Shown: positions 8,775-18,035, counted from the stretch's first letter. The stretch is 64,000 bases of DNA from Gordonia aichiensis NBRC 108223 (GCF_000332975.1 NZ_BANR01000022.1:39778-103777), one strand, 5' to 3'. Notes: generated by a model not told the origin, from the sequence alone. Program-made: numbers and translations.

Positions 8775-9493
8775 CTCGCAACCGAAGCACACGAACAGCA
8801 ACCTGCGCCGGCATCCTCATACTCGTCGTCGCACTACTCAACGCCTGCACGTCATCTCCCACCACGACACCAGGCACTGCCACACCGAGCACAGCTCACA
8901 CCGTCGCCGATTACCCCATCCGCTGGCTCCCCACCCCCAACCTCGACCTCACCAGCCGCGACGGCACCTTCGTCCGCGGCATCGCCGAAACCTACCTCCA
9001 CGCACGCCTTCTCGGCGACCCAGGACTGACCCCCGGATTCACCGACGCCATCCGACCCGCCCTCGACTTCGACCTGATGCGCAAAAAGTTCGGCACCCTC
9101 AAGACCGACCACGAACCCCCCGAAACCATCTACCTGTTCGCCGCACCCTTCCCCTACGACCACCTCGCCGACCACCCCACCGACATCGGCCAAGGCCACA
9201 CCCTCACCCCCGGAATGGGCGCCGCAGCCATCTGCATCGCCGGCCCCCATCCCCCCGCCACCGACCACGCCCTGTTCTTCTTCACCTACCGCCGCACCGG
9301 AAAACCACCACCCACCAACCAACACGGACCACAGACCGCACCCACCACCAACATCTTCGGCAACTGGACCGGCGTCGACTGGATCGGACCCGCAGTGCAA
9401 ATCACCGACCGCTGCAACCACCCGCCCACCACACCTGCCGACACCGACACACTCCACACACCCAGCCCAGGCTGGCCACACTCCACCCAATAG
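8771..9493 (+). CDS. Secreted lipoprotein of unknown function
   Basis: This 240-residue protein begins with a positively charged n-region (RNRSTRTAT), a hydrophobic stretch and the lipobox LLNAC, so it is predicted to be lipidated at Cys20 and anchored to the outer face of the membrane. A Thr/Pro/Ser-rich linker follows. The rest, including TFVRGIAETYLHARLLGDPG and a Pro/His/Thr-rich C-terminus, resembles no family I can name. Third codon positions are extremely C-rich (ACC, CCC, CAC), more biased than the neighbours. It overlaps the preceding small frame by 4 nt and is followed 8 nt later by the frameshifted gene, so the three look like one operon. Confidence 0.8.
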   Translation: MTRNRSTRTATCAGILILVVALLNACTSSPTTTPGTATPSTAHTVADYPIRWLPTPNLDLTSRDGTFVRGIAETYLHARLLGDPGLTPGFTDAIRPALDFDLMRKKFGTLKTDHEPPETIYLFAAPFPYDHLADHPTDIGQGHTLTPGMGAAAICIAGPHPPATDHALFFFTYRRTGKPPPTNQHGPQTAPTTNIFGNWTGVDWIGPAVQITDRCNHPPTTPADTDTLHTPSPGWPHSTQ

Positions 9494-9501
9494 GACCCGC
9501 C

Positions 9502-9755
9502 ATGGCGCACGAACTCGACGGACTCCCCCGCACATCGTCGCCGCGCTGAAAGCCCCACCGGGAACGACAGTCGAAGACATCCTCGCCGACCATCCGACAG
9601 GTCCGTGCGGACAGGAGGTTGAGTTCGCCGCTCGCCTCGAGACGGCGTGTTTCGAATGGCACACCCGCAATTCCTGGCTCACGATGCCCGAAGAAGTCCG
9701 GAACGAACTCGCCAAGCAGGTCCGCTTCGAGATGGAGTGGGAACGCGACCACTGA
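9502..9755 (+). pseudogene. Frameshifted small gene (about 84 codons if repaired)
   Basis: The ATG frame (MAHELDGLPR...) hits TGA after 15 codons. Adding one C to the C5 run at 9525-9529 joins it to a clean downstream frame: MAHELDGLPPHIVAALKAPP, then TTVEDILADHPTGP... and FEMEWERDH before a stop. The repaired product is a small acidic cytoplasmic protein with no motif I recognise. The damage is either a real single-base loss, slippage in the homopolymer or an assembly error. It follows the lipoprotein gene by 8 nt and likely belonged to the same transcript. Confidence 0.7.
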
Positions 9756-9888
9756 GTGACAGAAGGCGCCCGAATGTGACGCACGCCACTGCCCTGCTAC
9801 CCTCAGTGCCAACATATGTGAGCGGCGACACGTCCGCCCTCGCCTATGTCCGAAATGCCGGATCACACGCTTCCAGGGAGCCACCTAC

Positions 9889-11676
9889 ATGCAGCAGTAC
9901 GCCACTCCGTCGGATCTGACCGTCGAAGACAAGGCCACGCTGGTCGATACCCTCCTCCGTTACCGTGACGAGCGCCCGACGCTGCCACTCTTCAAGCGCC
10001 TCTCGTCAGGCCAGTGGATCACGGTGACCGCCAAGCATTTCGCCGACGAGGTCGACGCAGTCGCGAAGGGTCTCGTCGCATCGGGCGTCGAGCCGGGCGA
10101 CCGCGTCGCGATCTGTTCGGCCACGCGCTACGAGTGGTCGGTTCTCGATTACGCCATCTGGCGCGCGGGAGCGACGACTGTCGCGGTGTACGAGACCTCG
10201 GCTCCCGATCAGGTGCAGTACCTCCTCGACGACTCCGGCACCGTGATGCTGATCGTCGAAGACGACAACCATCGCGACAAGTTCCGCGAGGTGACCGACG
10301 CACTCCCTGCCGTCCGCGAGACGTTGGTCATCGACAACGGAGCGATCAACGAACTGAGTACGCGCGGGAAGGACGTCCCCGACGCCGAACTCGATGCGCG
10401 GCATGCCAATACCGTTTCCTCCGACGCCGCGACGCTGATCTACACGTCGGGCACGACCGGCCGACCCAAGGGTGTGGTGCTCACCCACGCCAACTTCCTC
10501 GCCGAGTGCGCTGCCACGCGCGAGGCCGTCGGGTCGGGACTCGAAGAAGGCAATTCGACGCTGCTCTTCCTGCCGCTGGCACACGTCTTCGCCCGAGTCA
10601 TCGCGGTGGCGAGTCTCGAGAGTGGGGTCATCGTCGGCCACACGAGCGACATCCCACACCTCGTCGAGCATCTCGCGACCTTCAAGCCGAATTACGTCCT
10701 TTCTGTGCCGCGTGTTTTCGAGAAGGTCTACAACTCGGCCAAGCAGAAGGCGTATGACGGTGGCAAGGGGTCGATCTTCGACAAGGCCGCCGACACCGCG
10801 ATCGAGTACAGCGAGGCTCTCGAGCAGGGTGGTCCGGGGATCGCACTGAGGCTCAAGCACGCGGTGTTCGACGCCCTCGTCTACAAGAAACTGCGCGCGG
10901 CTCTCGGCGGCAACTGCGATGGCGCGATCTCCGGCGGCGCCCCGCTCGGTGCCCGCCTCGGGCACTTCTTCCGCGGTGCAGGCGTTCCGGTCTACGAAGG
11001 CTACGGACTGTCGGAAACCACCGCGGCGATCACCGCGAACAGCGAAGAACACCAGCGTGTGGGTTCGGTCGGACGTCCCATCCCCGGCGTCTCCATCGCG
11101 ATCGCCGACGAGGACGGCGAGGTGCTCGTCAAGGGGCCGGTGGTGTTCACCGAATACTGGCACAACCCCGGCGCCACCGCGGATGCGATTCGTGACGGGT
11201 GGTTCCACACCGGTGATGTGGGGCACCTCGAGGACGGCTTCCTCTACATCACCGGCCGCAAGAAGGAACTGATCGTCACGGCCGGAGGCAAGAACGTCTC
11301 CCCCGCCCAGCTCGAGGACTCGATCCGTGCGCATCCGATGATCAGCCAGTGCCTCGTCGTCGGCGACAACAAGCCCTTCATCGCAGCGCTCATCACCATC
11401 GACACCGAGTCGGTTCCCGGGTGGCTGGAGCGCAACGGGCTGGCGTCGGACACCTCGCTCTCCGACCTTGCGACCAACGAGAAACTGCGCGCGGAGATCG
11501 CCGAGGCGGTCGACGCCGCCAACGCGAAGGTGTCCAAAGCCGAGGCGATCAAGAAGTTCAACATCCTAGACACCGACTTCACCATCGACTCGGGTGAGCT
11601 GACACCGACGATGAAGCTCAAGCGCAACGTCATCCACTCGGCTCATCAGAAGGCGATCGCCGACCTCTACACGTGA
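9889..11676 (+). CDS. fadD15: Long-chain fatty acid-CoA ligase (FadD15-like)
   Basis: The product is a 595-residue ANL-superfamily adenylating enzyme that converts fatty acid, ATP and CoA to acyl-CoA through an acyl-AMP. The P-loop TSGTTGRPKG sits near residue 185, the acyl-AMP contact EGYGLSETT near 370, and the hinge/catalytic segment GWFHTGDVG and KELIVTAGGKNVSP near 440-470. Length and motif set fit the long-chain synthetases similar to mycobacterial FadD15. A GGGAG sequence precedes the ATG at 9 nt. A perfect intrinsic terminator lies directly downstream, so it is monocistronic. The chain-length preference is inferred. Confidence 0.92.
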   Translation: MQQYATPSDLTVEDKATLVDTLLRYRDERPTLPLFKRLSSGQWITVTAKHFADEVDAVAKGLVASGVEPGDRVAICSATRYEWSVLDYAIWRAGATTVAVYETSAPDQVQYLLDDSGTVMLIVEDDNHRDKFREVTDALPAVRETLVIDNGAINELSTRGKDVPDAELDARHANTVSSDAATLIYTSGTTGRPKGVVLTHANFLAECAATREAVGSGLEEGNSTLLFLPLAHVFARVIAVASLESGVIVGHTSDIPHLVEHLATFKPNYVLSVPRVFEKVYNSAKQKAYDGGKGSIFDKAADTAIEYSEALEQGGPGIALRLKHAVFDALVYKKLRAALGGNCDGAISGGAPLGARLGHFFRGAGVPVYEGYGLSETTAAITANSEEHQRVGSVGRPIPGVSIAIADEDGEVLVKGPVVFTEYWHNPGATADAIRDGWFHTGDVGHLEDGFLYITGRKKELIVTAGGKNVSPAQLEDSIRAHPMISQCLVVGDNKPFIAALITIDTESVPGWLERNGLASDTSLSDLATNEKLRAEIAEAVDAANAKVSKAEAIKKFNILDTDFTIDSGELTPTMKLKRNVIHSAHQKAIADLYT

Positions 11677-11720
11677 TCGCCGACCTCGTCATGTGACGGC
11701 ACTGTAGACACGTTTCACAC

Positions 11721-11766
11721 CCGCACCCCGCGTGGCCCTGCACGGCCACGCGGGGTGCGGTCTTCT
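11721..11766 (+). terminator. Intrinsic terminator of the acyl-CoA ligase gene
   Basis: A perfect 17-bp GC-rich stem (CCGCACCCCGCGTGGCC and its complement) with a 6-nt loop is followed by TCTTCT. It ends about 10 nt before the next gene's start. Confidence 0.88.
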
Positions 11767-11780
11767 ACGCTCGGGTGACC

Positions 11781-12947
11781 ATGACTCGTGATCTCGCCAT
11801 CGACGCCACGCGCGGCGTCGCCATCTGGTCGATGATCACCGCACACTTCGCGCTCGGTATGCGCATCGCAGAGCCGACGCACGCCTTCCCCTACGTCGAC
11901 GGAATGTCGGCGTTCGTTCTGTTGTCGGGATTCGTCCTCGGACTGGTGTATCAGCGGTGGATCGAGCGGCACGGGCTGCGGTTCGCCTACCGCCGACTCA
12001 CCAAGCGGATCGTCGTGCTCTACGTCTGCCAGTTGACGATCGCCCTCGTTGCCGTAGCCGCCGCCATGGCCGGTCATCGCTGGCTGACGCTCCTGTTGCC
12101 GATCGACGGGTGGCTCGACGGAATCCGGTCGGCATTGGCCATGGACTACCTGCCGAGTGGTGGCAACATCCTGTTGCTGTACATGGTCTTGATGGCGTCG
12201 GCGTATGTGGTGTTCCCCCTGCTGATGCGCGGGTGGTGGGTCTTCGTACTCGTTACATCGGCGGCGCTGTACGTGCTCGCGCAGATCCACTCCCCCGGCT
12301 GGTTCTTCCTCACACAGTCGATGGCGTCGCCGCGCACCGAGAACTGGGCGGCCTGGCAGATCATGTTCGTCCCTGCAGTGGTCGTCGGGTGGAACTGGCG
12401 TCGGTGGCATGGAGCTCGATTCATCGACAAGTACCTCGTCGCGATCGTGGCGGGAGCCGTGTGCGTGTGGGTGGTGTTCCACTACGTCATCGACACCGGC
12501 CCCTGGGCCGAATTCGAGCCACATTTCGCCGACAAGGTGTCATTCGCCCCGGCTCGCGCACTGGGTGCGTGGGTCGTGGTCCCGGCTCTCTACGGCATCT
12601 TCCGCGCGCTGCTGCGTGTGTGGCATCACGACTGGTTGCGTCCCCTGGTGATGACCGGTGCCCGCAGCCTCGACTCCTACGTGATTCAGGCCATCGCTCT
12701 GATCATCGTGCCCATCCACATCGCCCATCGGCCGTGGGCCGAGACAACCGCGGTCGCAGCCACCCTGCTCGTGTTCGGGGCCTGCTGGGCGTGGGCGGAG
12801 TTCCGGCGCGTCGTCGGCATCGACAAGCTTCATCGGATACCGACGATCGCCTACCGCGCGACGCGCATCCCCGCTGCTCCGCCGTCCGACGGCTCGGCTG
12901 CTCCTAACTCGGAACGCGAACCTGTCAGCGAAGCTGTACCCGGTTGA
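11781..12947 (+). CDS. Multipass membrane acyltransferase (OpgC-like)
   Basis: This 388-residue protein has about ten hydrophobic segments. The N-terminal signature RDLAIDATRGVAIWSMITAH followed by FVLLSGFVLGLVYQR is that of the OpgC/acyltransferase-3-related membrane enzymes, which transfer acyl (often succinyl) groups to glycans or lipids at the periplasmic face. The donor and acceptor are unknown. The C-terminal 40 residues are polar and cytoplasmic. A GTG two codons upstream is also in frame, but TACGCT ends 9 nt before the ATG, which favours a very short leader and the ATG start. The terminator of the preceding gene separates it from fadD15. Confidence 0.75.
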   Translation: MTRDLAIDATRGVAIWSMITAHFALGMRIAEPTHAFPYVDGMSAFVLLSGFVLGLVYQRWIERHGLRFAYRRLTKRIVVLYVCQLTIALVAVAAAMAGHRWLTLLLPIDGWLDGIRSALAMDYLPSGGNILLLYMVLMASAYVVFPLLMRGWWVFVLVTSAALYVLAQIHSPGWFFLTQSMASPRTENWAAWQIMFVPAVVVGWNWRRWHGARFIDKYLVAIVAGAVCVWVVFHYVIDTGPWAEFEPHFADKVSFAPARALGAWVVVPALYGIFRALLRVWHHDWLRPLVMTGARSLDSYVIQAIALIIVPIHIAHRPWAETTAVAATLLVFGACWAWAEFRRVVGIDKLHRIPTIAYRATRIPAAPPSDGSAAPNSEREPVSEAVPG

Positions 12948-12978
12948 GTTCCGTAGCCGTTGACTGGTCCGGGAACTC

Positions 12979-13078
12979 AGGTCGGCTGCGCAGAAAGTTA
13001 CGTCCCTCGAGGCCTCCGCATGTACCGGTACGTGCGCAGGCCCCGAGGGACGTGGTTTTCTGCGCTGCGATCCGACCT
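12979..13078. terminator. Long imperfect inverted repeat between convergent genes
   Basis: Nested arms fold over 100 nt: outer AGGTCGG/CCGACCT, middle GCGCAGAAA/TTTTCTGCG, inner ACGTCCCTCGAGGCCT (13000-13015) pairing with 13038-13053, and a central palindrome TGTACCGGTACG. The AGAAA and TTTTCT flanks give a short U-run on either strand. It lies between the 3' ends of the acyltransferase and phosphatase genes, so a bidirectional terminator is the simplest reading. Confidence 0.7.
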
Positions 13079-13099
13079 ATCTGAGCTGCGCGGCCTGCC

Positions 13100-14248
13100 T
13101 CAGCGAGTCACCCATGCCCTGGCGATGTCGAGTCGCTGCCAGCCGCCGCTCGGTCCTGTCTTGTCGAGCGGATAGCCGCCGGGAAGGGCTGTGCGCGCCA
13201 ATAGGTCTCGCAGCTGTTGCGTCGACCAGCCCGGGTGCGCGGCACGGATCAGGTTCTCTGCACCTGCCGGAACCTGTACGGGCGCTGCGGGTCCCGTTGG
13301 CAGGAAGGAATAGGTGGCGCGCTGCCGGTAGCTGCGCAGGGCGTCGCCGGTCGACACGTACGGCTGCTGGCATCCGACGATGCGGCCGATCGGTGCCCCG
13401 ACTCTGGCCGCGAGGACGGTACGCAACTCGGTGCGCGCTTGAGCCAGTAGCGACGCAAACTTGGGATCGGCGATGACCTCGGAGGTGATGTTCTCCGCGA
13501 GCATCCGGCCACCGATCACGTCGAGCGGATAGTGAACCCCTAGAACGATGCGGTGGTAGCCGTATTCGGCGCCGCGCGCGAGAACCTGGGGTCCGACCTC
13601 GGGCAGCATCGTCGCGATCAAGAACGCCTGAGCGTAACCCCAGGTGGTGTGACCTGAGGGATAGGAGCCGCTGCCACGCACCGACGCGTACAGGTCGGGC
13701 CGACCATCGCCGTAGTGGCGAATGAACGTGGGTGCGACCTCGAAGGGACGCTTGTAGTCGAAGTGCTTCTTCTCCTTTGAGGTCCCCACGCGTTCACCGA
13801 CCAACGCCTTCTCGCCGAGCAGCAGTTCGCTGGTCTTCGGCAGCTGTCCCGCCTTGAGCGCGTCGTAGAAGGCGGGGGAAAGCGTGGAGCCGAGGGCGTT
13901 GAAGATCGCAGGCCCCTCGATCGCATAGTTGTCGTCGACGGCGTAACTCGACACCTTCTGGCTCGCAGTATTGTTCACCGCAATGGTTTCCAGGAGATTC
14001 TGCTGTTTGATCGCCGGGGAGAGCGAACTGAACGCGTCGAGAGTCGCGATGTGATCCGAGGGCTTCGGCGTGCTGAAGGGTGCCGCCTTGTCGCCCGTGG
14101 AGAAGCCACCCGCCGTCGAGACCGTGGTCGGCGTGAACGCGCACGCTGTCGGGGCGGCCGACGCCGTGCCCGGGATCAGTAGTCCCACCGCTGCGATGAC
14201 CGGGACGACGGCTGCGGTCAGTATCCGACGGCTACTCCGTACGCGCAT
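13100..14248 (-). CDS. Secreted class A acid phosphatase (PAP2 family)
   Basis: The start chosen is the second of two adjacent ATGs, 6 nt after a strong GGAGG; the other ATG at 14251 is also possible. A signal peptide (RVRSSRRILTAAVVPVIAAV... ending near ASA-AP) directs export. The PAP2 phosphatase signature is complete: KKHFDYKRP (Lys-x6-Arg-Pro), GSYPSGHTTWG and YHRIVLGVHYPLDVIGG, as in bacterial class A non-specific acid phosphatases and vanadium haloperoxidase-fold enzymes. The C-terminal 90 residues extend beyond the catalytic domain and may bind the envelope. The mature enzyme should act outside the membrane, dephosphorylating small phosphoesters or lipid phosphates. It is monocistronic. 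Confidence 0.9.
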   Translation of the reverse strand: MRVRSSRRILTAAVVPVIAAVGLLIPGTASAAPTACAFTPTTVSTAGGFSTGDKAAPFSTPKPSDHIATLDAFSSLSPAIKQQNLLETIAVNNTASQKVSSYAVDDNYAIEGPAIFNALGSTLSPAFYDALKAGQLPKTSELLLGEKALVGERVGTSKEKKHFDYKRPFEVAPTFIRHYGDGRPDLYASVRGSGSYPSGHTTWGYAQAFLIATMLPEVGPQVLARGAEYGYHRIVLGVHYPLDVIGGRMLAENITSEVIADPKFASLLAQARTELRTVLAARVGAPIGRIVGCQQPYVSTGDALRSYRQRATYSFLPTGPAAPVQVPAGAENLIRAAHPGWSTQQLRDLLARTALPGGYPLDKTGPSGGWQRLDIARAWVTR

Positions 14249-14408
14249 CATGCTCCTCCCGACGAGACGCCCCGGCCCGGGGCGTGCTGAACCCACTCAG
14301 CTGACCAGCCCGCAGCAACGCGACGTCGACGATCCGGTGAACGTCAGATGACCAGCACTGTCCCAATGAGTCGGGGTCGGACAATCCGGTCGGTTCACCG
14401 TCGAGGCG

Positions 14409-15890
14409 TCAACGGACCTCGTAGAGAATTCCTCGACCGATCGCCTCGCGCACGACCGGCAGCGCAGCCTGCGCAAGCGCCTCGGCGTCAACACCATGAA
14501 ATCCTGCGAGGAGGTCGATGAGGGCGCCGAGTGGTACTTGGCCCCGACAGCCCGCGAGTAGCGCCCGCGAGACCTCGTCGACGCCGAGTACGGCACCGGG
14601 GCCGCCTGGGCGCCGAACGGTGGCACCGACCTCCTGCCAGCCGTCGTCACCGGGCAGTGACTGCGCGTCGAGGAACACCGGAGCGGTCTTCAGTCGTGCG
14701 GCGAGCAGCGCGGCATCGGTCGTCTCACGCAGGTACTCGCGGCGATCGAGGAACGCCCTGGCCTCGGCGCCGGTGACCTCCTCACCGGCACCGGTGATCT
14801 CCTCGAGCACGACGTCGGGCGCGCCGCTTCTGCCGTTGCGATCGCGAAGCGTGATGACTCCCATGCCGATTCCCGCGATGCGCTCTTGCTCGAACCAGTC
14901 GAGCCAGGCCGCACCCCTCGCGGCCACCTGAGCGGGCTCCTCGCCGGCGTCGGACAACCACAGCGAGACATAGTCGACCGGATCGGCGAGTTCACGCTGC
15001 ACGACCCAGCCGTCGAGGCCGGTCTCCGCGATCCAGGAACCGACTCGTTCGCGCCAGTCGGTGTCCTCGTGGACGATCCAGTTGGCGAGCAACTGCGCGG
15101 TGCCACCAGGTGTCAGGTGTTGGGGTACTTCACGAATCAGTCGGGCGCACAGCGCATCACCCTCCATCCCGGAGTCCCGATACTCGTAGTCCCGCGATCC
15201 CGCACCGACGACGAAAGGCGGATTGGACACGATCACATCGAAGCGTTCGTCACCGACCGGATCGAACAGACTGCCCTCACGCAGATCCCACGTCATCCCG
15301 TTGAGGCGCGCGGTCGCCGCAGCCAACGCCAGCGCTCGGGGGTTGGTGTCGGTCGCGACGATGCGGTCGGCGTGGGTGTCCAGGTGCAGCGCCTGTATTC
15401 CACAACCGGTACCCAGGTCGAGTGCGGACCCGACCGGGTCACGAATGATGGCGCGCGCCAACGAGATCGACGCACCGCCTATGCCCAGCACGTGATCGGG
15501 GGCAACCGGACCTGATCGCATCGCGGCGTCCTGGTCGGAGACCACGAGGTAGTCCCGGACGTCGTCGGCGTGCGGTCGGATGTCGAGGATGGCGCGGACC
15601 CGCCCATCGCCGACGCGCTCGACGACGCCGTTGCTGATCAATGCGTCGAGCGGCGTCGACGTGAACGCCTCGACCACGTCATCGCACGGTTCGTCGGACC
15701 CGAGAAGGAACAATCGGATCAGCGTCGCGAGCGGTCGACGTGCGGCGGGAGCGGCCGTGGTAGCCCGAAACGCGGGCCACCACACCCCCCTGCCGAGTGC
15801 GGAGTTCGCGTCCTCGCCGAGCAGGTCGGATACGCCTTCTGAGTCGTAGTGCGCGGCCCGGAGGTCGTCGCCGAGCGAATCCACAACCAC
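14409..15890 (-). CDS. SAM-dependent methyltransferase of the N5-glutamine/RlmG-like group
   Basis: With this start the protein has 493 residues. The class I methyltransferase core shows the SAM-binding loop SALDLGTGCGIQALHL near 155-170, VATDTNPRALALAAA and the catalytic NPPF near 223, which marks amino-group methylation of protein glutamine or nucleic acid bases. A helical N-terminal domain precedes the core and a ~200-residue C-terminal domain of unknown role follows. The open frame continues 52 codons upstream, but that part is not protein-like. The GTG was chosen at the onset of conserved-looking sequence and has only a weak GACGAG upstream, so the start is uncertain. The 5' end faces the IdeR-box promoter region. 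Confidence 0.8.
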   Translation of the reverse strand: MVVDSLGDDLRAAHYDSEGVSDLLGEDANSALGRGVWWPAFRATTAAPAARRPLATLIRLFLLGSDEPCDDVVEAFTSTPLDALISNGVVERVGDGRVRAILDIRPHADDVRDYLVVSDQDAAMRSGPVAPDHVLGIGGASISLARAIIRDPVGSALDLGTGCGIQALHLDTHADRIVATDTNPRALALAAATARLNGMTWDLREGSLFDPVGDERFDVIVSNPPFVVGAGSRDYEYRDSGMEGDALCARLIREVPQHLTPGGTAQLLANWIVHEDTDWRERVGSWIAETGLDGWVVQRELADPVDYVSLWLSDAGEEPAQVAARGAAWLDWFEQERIAGIGMGVITLRDRNGRSGAPDVVLEEITGAGEEVTGAEARAFLDRREYLRETTDAALLAARLKTAPVFLDAQSLPGDDGWQEVGATVRRPGGPGAVLGVDEVSRALLAGCRGQVPLGALIDLLAGFHGVDAEALAQAALPVVREAIGRGILYEVR

Positions 15891-16123
15891 CTCGTCGGCG
15901 AGTGGGTGGCGATGGTCATGTGGGGAAATGCGATCACGGTCCTCTCGACATCCGATCAGGAACCGGCCCGGAGAGCTGGTCCATGCCAATCGTAGGACCG
16001 ACGTCGGCAACAACGTGACACAGGACACTCGGACCACATGTCGCAAGTATCTGTACTGCCTGCTCCCTGTGCCCTACTCTTCCGAGTGTCCGACGAGACC
16101 TGATAGTGACCTGAGAGTGTCAT

Positions 16124-16142
16124 TAAGGTTATGCTAACCTCA
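16124..16142. promoter_or_regulatory. IdeR/DtxR iron box
   Basis: TAAGGTTATGCTAACCTCA matches the actinobacterial IdeR consensus TTAGGTTAGGCTAACCTAA at 16 of 19 positions, including both AGGTTA/TAACCT half-site cores. It overlaps a candidate -10 (TATGCT), the usual arrangement for repression under iron-replete conditions. It lies 73-91 nt before the secreted-protein start and about 230 nt from the divergent methyltransferase start. Confidence 0.85.
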
Positions 16143-16214
16143 CCAACTGTCGCCCGGCGTCTGCGCCTGCGACACGGTGAGTGAGCAGTCGGCAGCAGCC
16201 ATTCGGTTGAGTAC

Positions 16215-18023
16215 ATGAGAAGAGAGAGCTTCATGGTGCGAGGCGGGGGTCAGGACCATTCGGAGACAGCAGGGCGGTCGAGGACCGGAGTGACGTGGCT
16301 CGTCCGGGTCACCGCGGCCACCACGCTCTGTTCGGTGTTCGCCGCTGGGGCGACCGGAAATGGCGCGGCAGCAGTCGTGGCGACCCAGGCTGCGCACCAG
16401 CAGCAGGTTGCCACGTCCGTTGCGCAGAAGAAGGCCAAGCCGACGCCGAAGCCAGCCGAGACGTACGACGAGCGTCTCGACCGCATCGGTGAATCGAAGC
16501 GGTCACTGCTGGCCACCCCCAAGGAGAACCTGGGCAAGGAAACCACCTGCGTCAGTGCAGAATTCACGACACTATCGGTCGTCTACGACTCCCTGTTCGA
16601 GTCCATCCTGCCGTCGCTTCCGCCGCAGTTGAAGCAGAACGCGTTGGCTGCCCGCGCGCAGGCACACCGCGACATGGACCAGATGAACGTCTCGACGCTG
16701 GCCATCTCCGACAGCCCGCTCGCCCTGGGCGCCGACACCGACGACCCATCACTGAAGTACCGCACCCCCATCTCACAGTGGATCGTCGTGCAACTCCTCA
16801 AGATCCGCGATGGCAAGCAGAACGACGCCATCCCGGTCAGCCGCATCACGCTCATGCAGGCGGTCGAGACCGCCTGGCTGTACCTGTTCGCGACGGTCGT
16901 GGCGCCGGCAAAGGTGCTGTCGCAGATCGCGCCGATTCCGGGCAGTCCAATACCTAGCACCGAGAACGGGCAATCAATCCAAAACACCCTCGCGGGCTTC
17001 ATCACCTGGAAGAGCATCCTGCAGTTGGGAGTCTCTGCCAGCGCGCTCGGAGCCCAGTACACCTATCAGGCCATCGCCAGCTCGATGATCAACCAGTGCG
17101 TCGCGCGCGTCACGAAGGAACAGAAGGACGACGCCGGCCGTCCGAGTGAGACCGTTCGCTACAACATCCCGATCCCGGCGATCGTGCAGGACATCGCCGA
17201 TCAACTCGCACTCGCCGATAACAAGACCTGCGCTCCGGTCGGCTCGCTTCCGTTGTCACGCATCGTGACCCGCACCTCCGACTACGCGCAGACGATGGTC
17301 ACCACCGAGGCGCAGAAGCGCAACATCCGCAACGAGACCAAGCGCATTCTTTCGACGATGCGCTCGACGCCGATCCCGCACAACCTGATTCCTGCCGATC
17401 CCGCGGACTTCAACACGGCGGAATCGATTGCCTCCTACATCGGCACGATCATTCCCTACGTCGGCGGCGCACCCCTCGACATCGCGTTGGGCCTCGGGCA
17501 CAACATCGGCCAGGGCGACAACCTCGCGGCGACGGTACCGCTCTCCGACCTCACCGTCACCAAGGGAATGACCGCCGCGTACTACTCGCTGTACCTCTCT
17601 CTGTATCTGTTCAGCACAGCGGGCGGACTCGTGGAGTCGGCGGGCCTCGAGGCCGCAGGCATCACAGGTCTTCCGCTCACTCCCGTCCGCCTGCTCAACG
17701 CGGCCGGATCTGCGGCCATCACCTACGGACTCGTCAACTACCACAACGTGATCCGCTCGATGTGTCTGCGTGAAGACGACACCACGGGCACCGGGCTGGG
17801 CGCCGAGCAGAACAAGAAGCTGCGCGACGCCAGGGACGGTCTCCGCACCGAGAAGATCGACACCGAAAAGTCCGACGCGGAGAAGTCGCTAAAGCCAGGC
17901 ACTTCCACGACGTCGCCGTCGGTGCCCGCCGGTGAGGACCGTCGTCGCGCGGCAGCCCCCTCGACGAAGCCCGCGATCACTCCGGTGCCGGGGCTACCCT
18001 TCACCATTCCGGCCGCCGGCTGA
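16215..18023 (+). CDS. Iron-regulated secreted protein of unknown function
   Basis: This is a 602-residue (or 596 from the ATG at 16233, which has AGAGAG upstream) exported protein. The n-region is basic, a hydrophobic core VTWLVRVTAATTLCSVFAAG follows, and cleavage is likely near an Ala-rich stretch, leaving a Lys/Pro-rich linker. The middle contains several amphipathic or hydrophobic helices (for example YYSLYLSLYLFSTAGGLVESAG) and few cysteines (CVSAEF, NQCVARV, NKTCAPV, MCLRED). The C-terminus is charged and Pro/Thr-rich. No catalytic signature or known family was recognised. The IdeR box upstream implies induction under iron starvation, so a role in iron, haem or siderophore handling at the cell surface is inferred but unproven. 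Confidence 0.8.
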   Translation: MRRESFMVRGGGQDHSETAGRSRTGVTWLVRVTAATTLCSVFAAGATGNGAAAVVATQAAHQQQVATSVAQKKAKPTPKPAETYDERLDRIGESKRSLLATPKENLGKETTCVSAEFTTLSVVYDSLFESILPSLPPQLKQNALAARAQAHRDMDQMNVSTLAISDSPLALGADTDDPSLKYRTPISQWIVVQLLKIRDGKQNDAIPVSRITLMQAVETAWLYLFATVVAPAKVLSQIAPIPGSPIPSTENGQSIQNTLAGFITWKSILQLGVSASALGAQYTYQAIASSMINQCVARVTKEQKDDAGRPSETVRYNIPIPAIVQDIADQLALADNKTCAPVGSLPLSRIVTRTSDYAQTMVTTEAQKRNIRNETKRILSTMRSTPIPHNLIPADPADFNTAESIASYIGTIIPYVGGAPLDIALGLGHNIGQGDNLAATVPLSDLTVTKGMTAAYYSLYLSLYLFSTAGGLVESAGLEAAGITGLPLTPVRLLNAAGSAAITYGLVNYHNVIRSMCLREDDTTGTGLGAEQNKKLRDARDGLRTEKIDTEKSDAEKSLKPGTSTTSPSVPAGEDRRRAAAPSTKPAITPVPGLPFTIPAAG

Positions 18024-18035
18024 CCTCGGTCGCAG

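Noticed and set aside
15891..16046. N-terminal 52 codons of the methyltransferase open frame
   Set aside because: They show no conserved-looking sequence and no ribosome binding site, and they run toward the divergent regulated promoter region.
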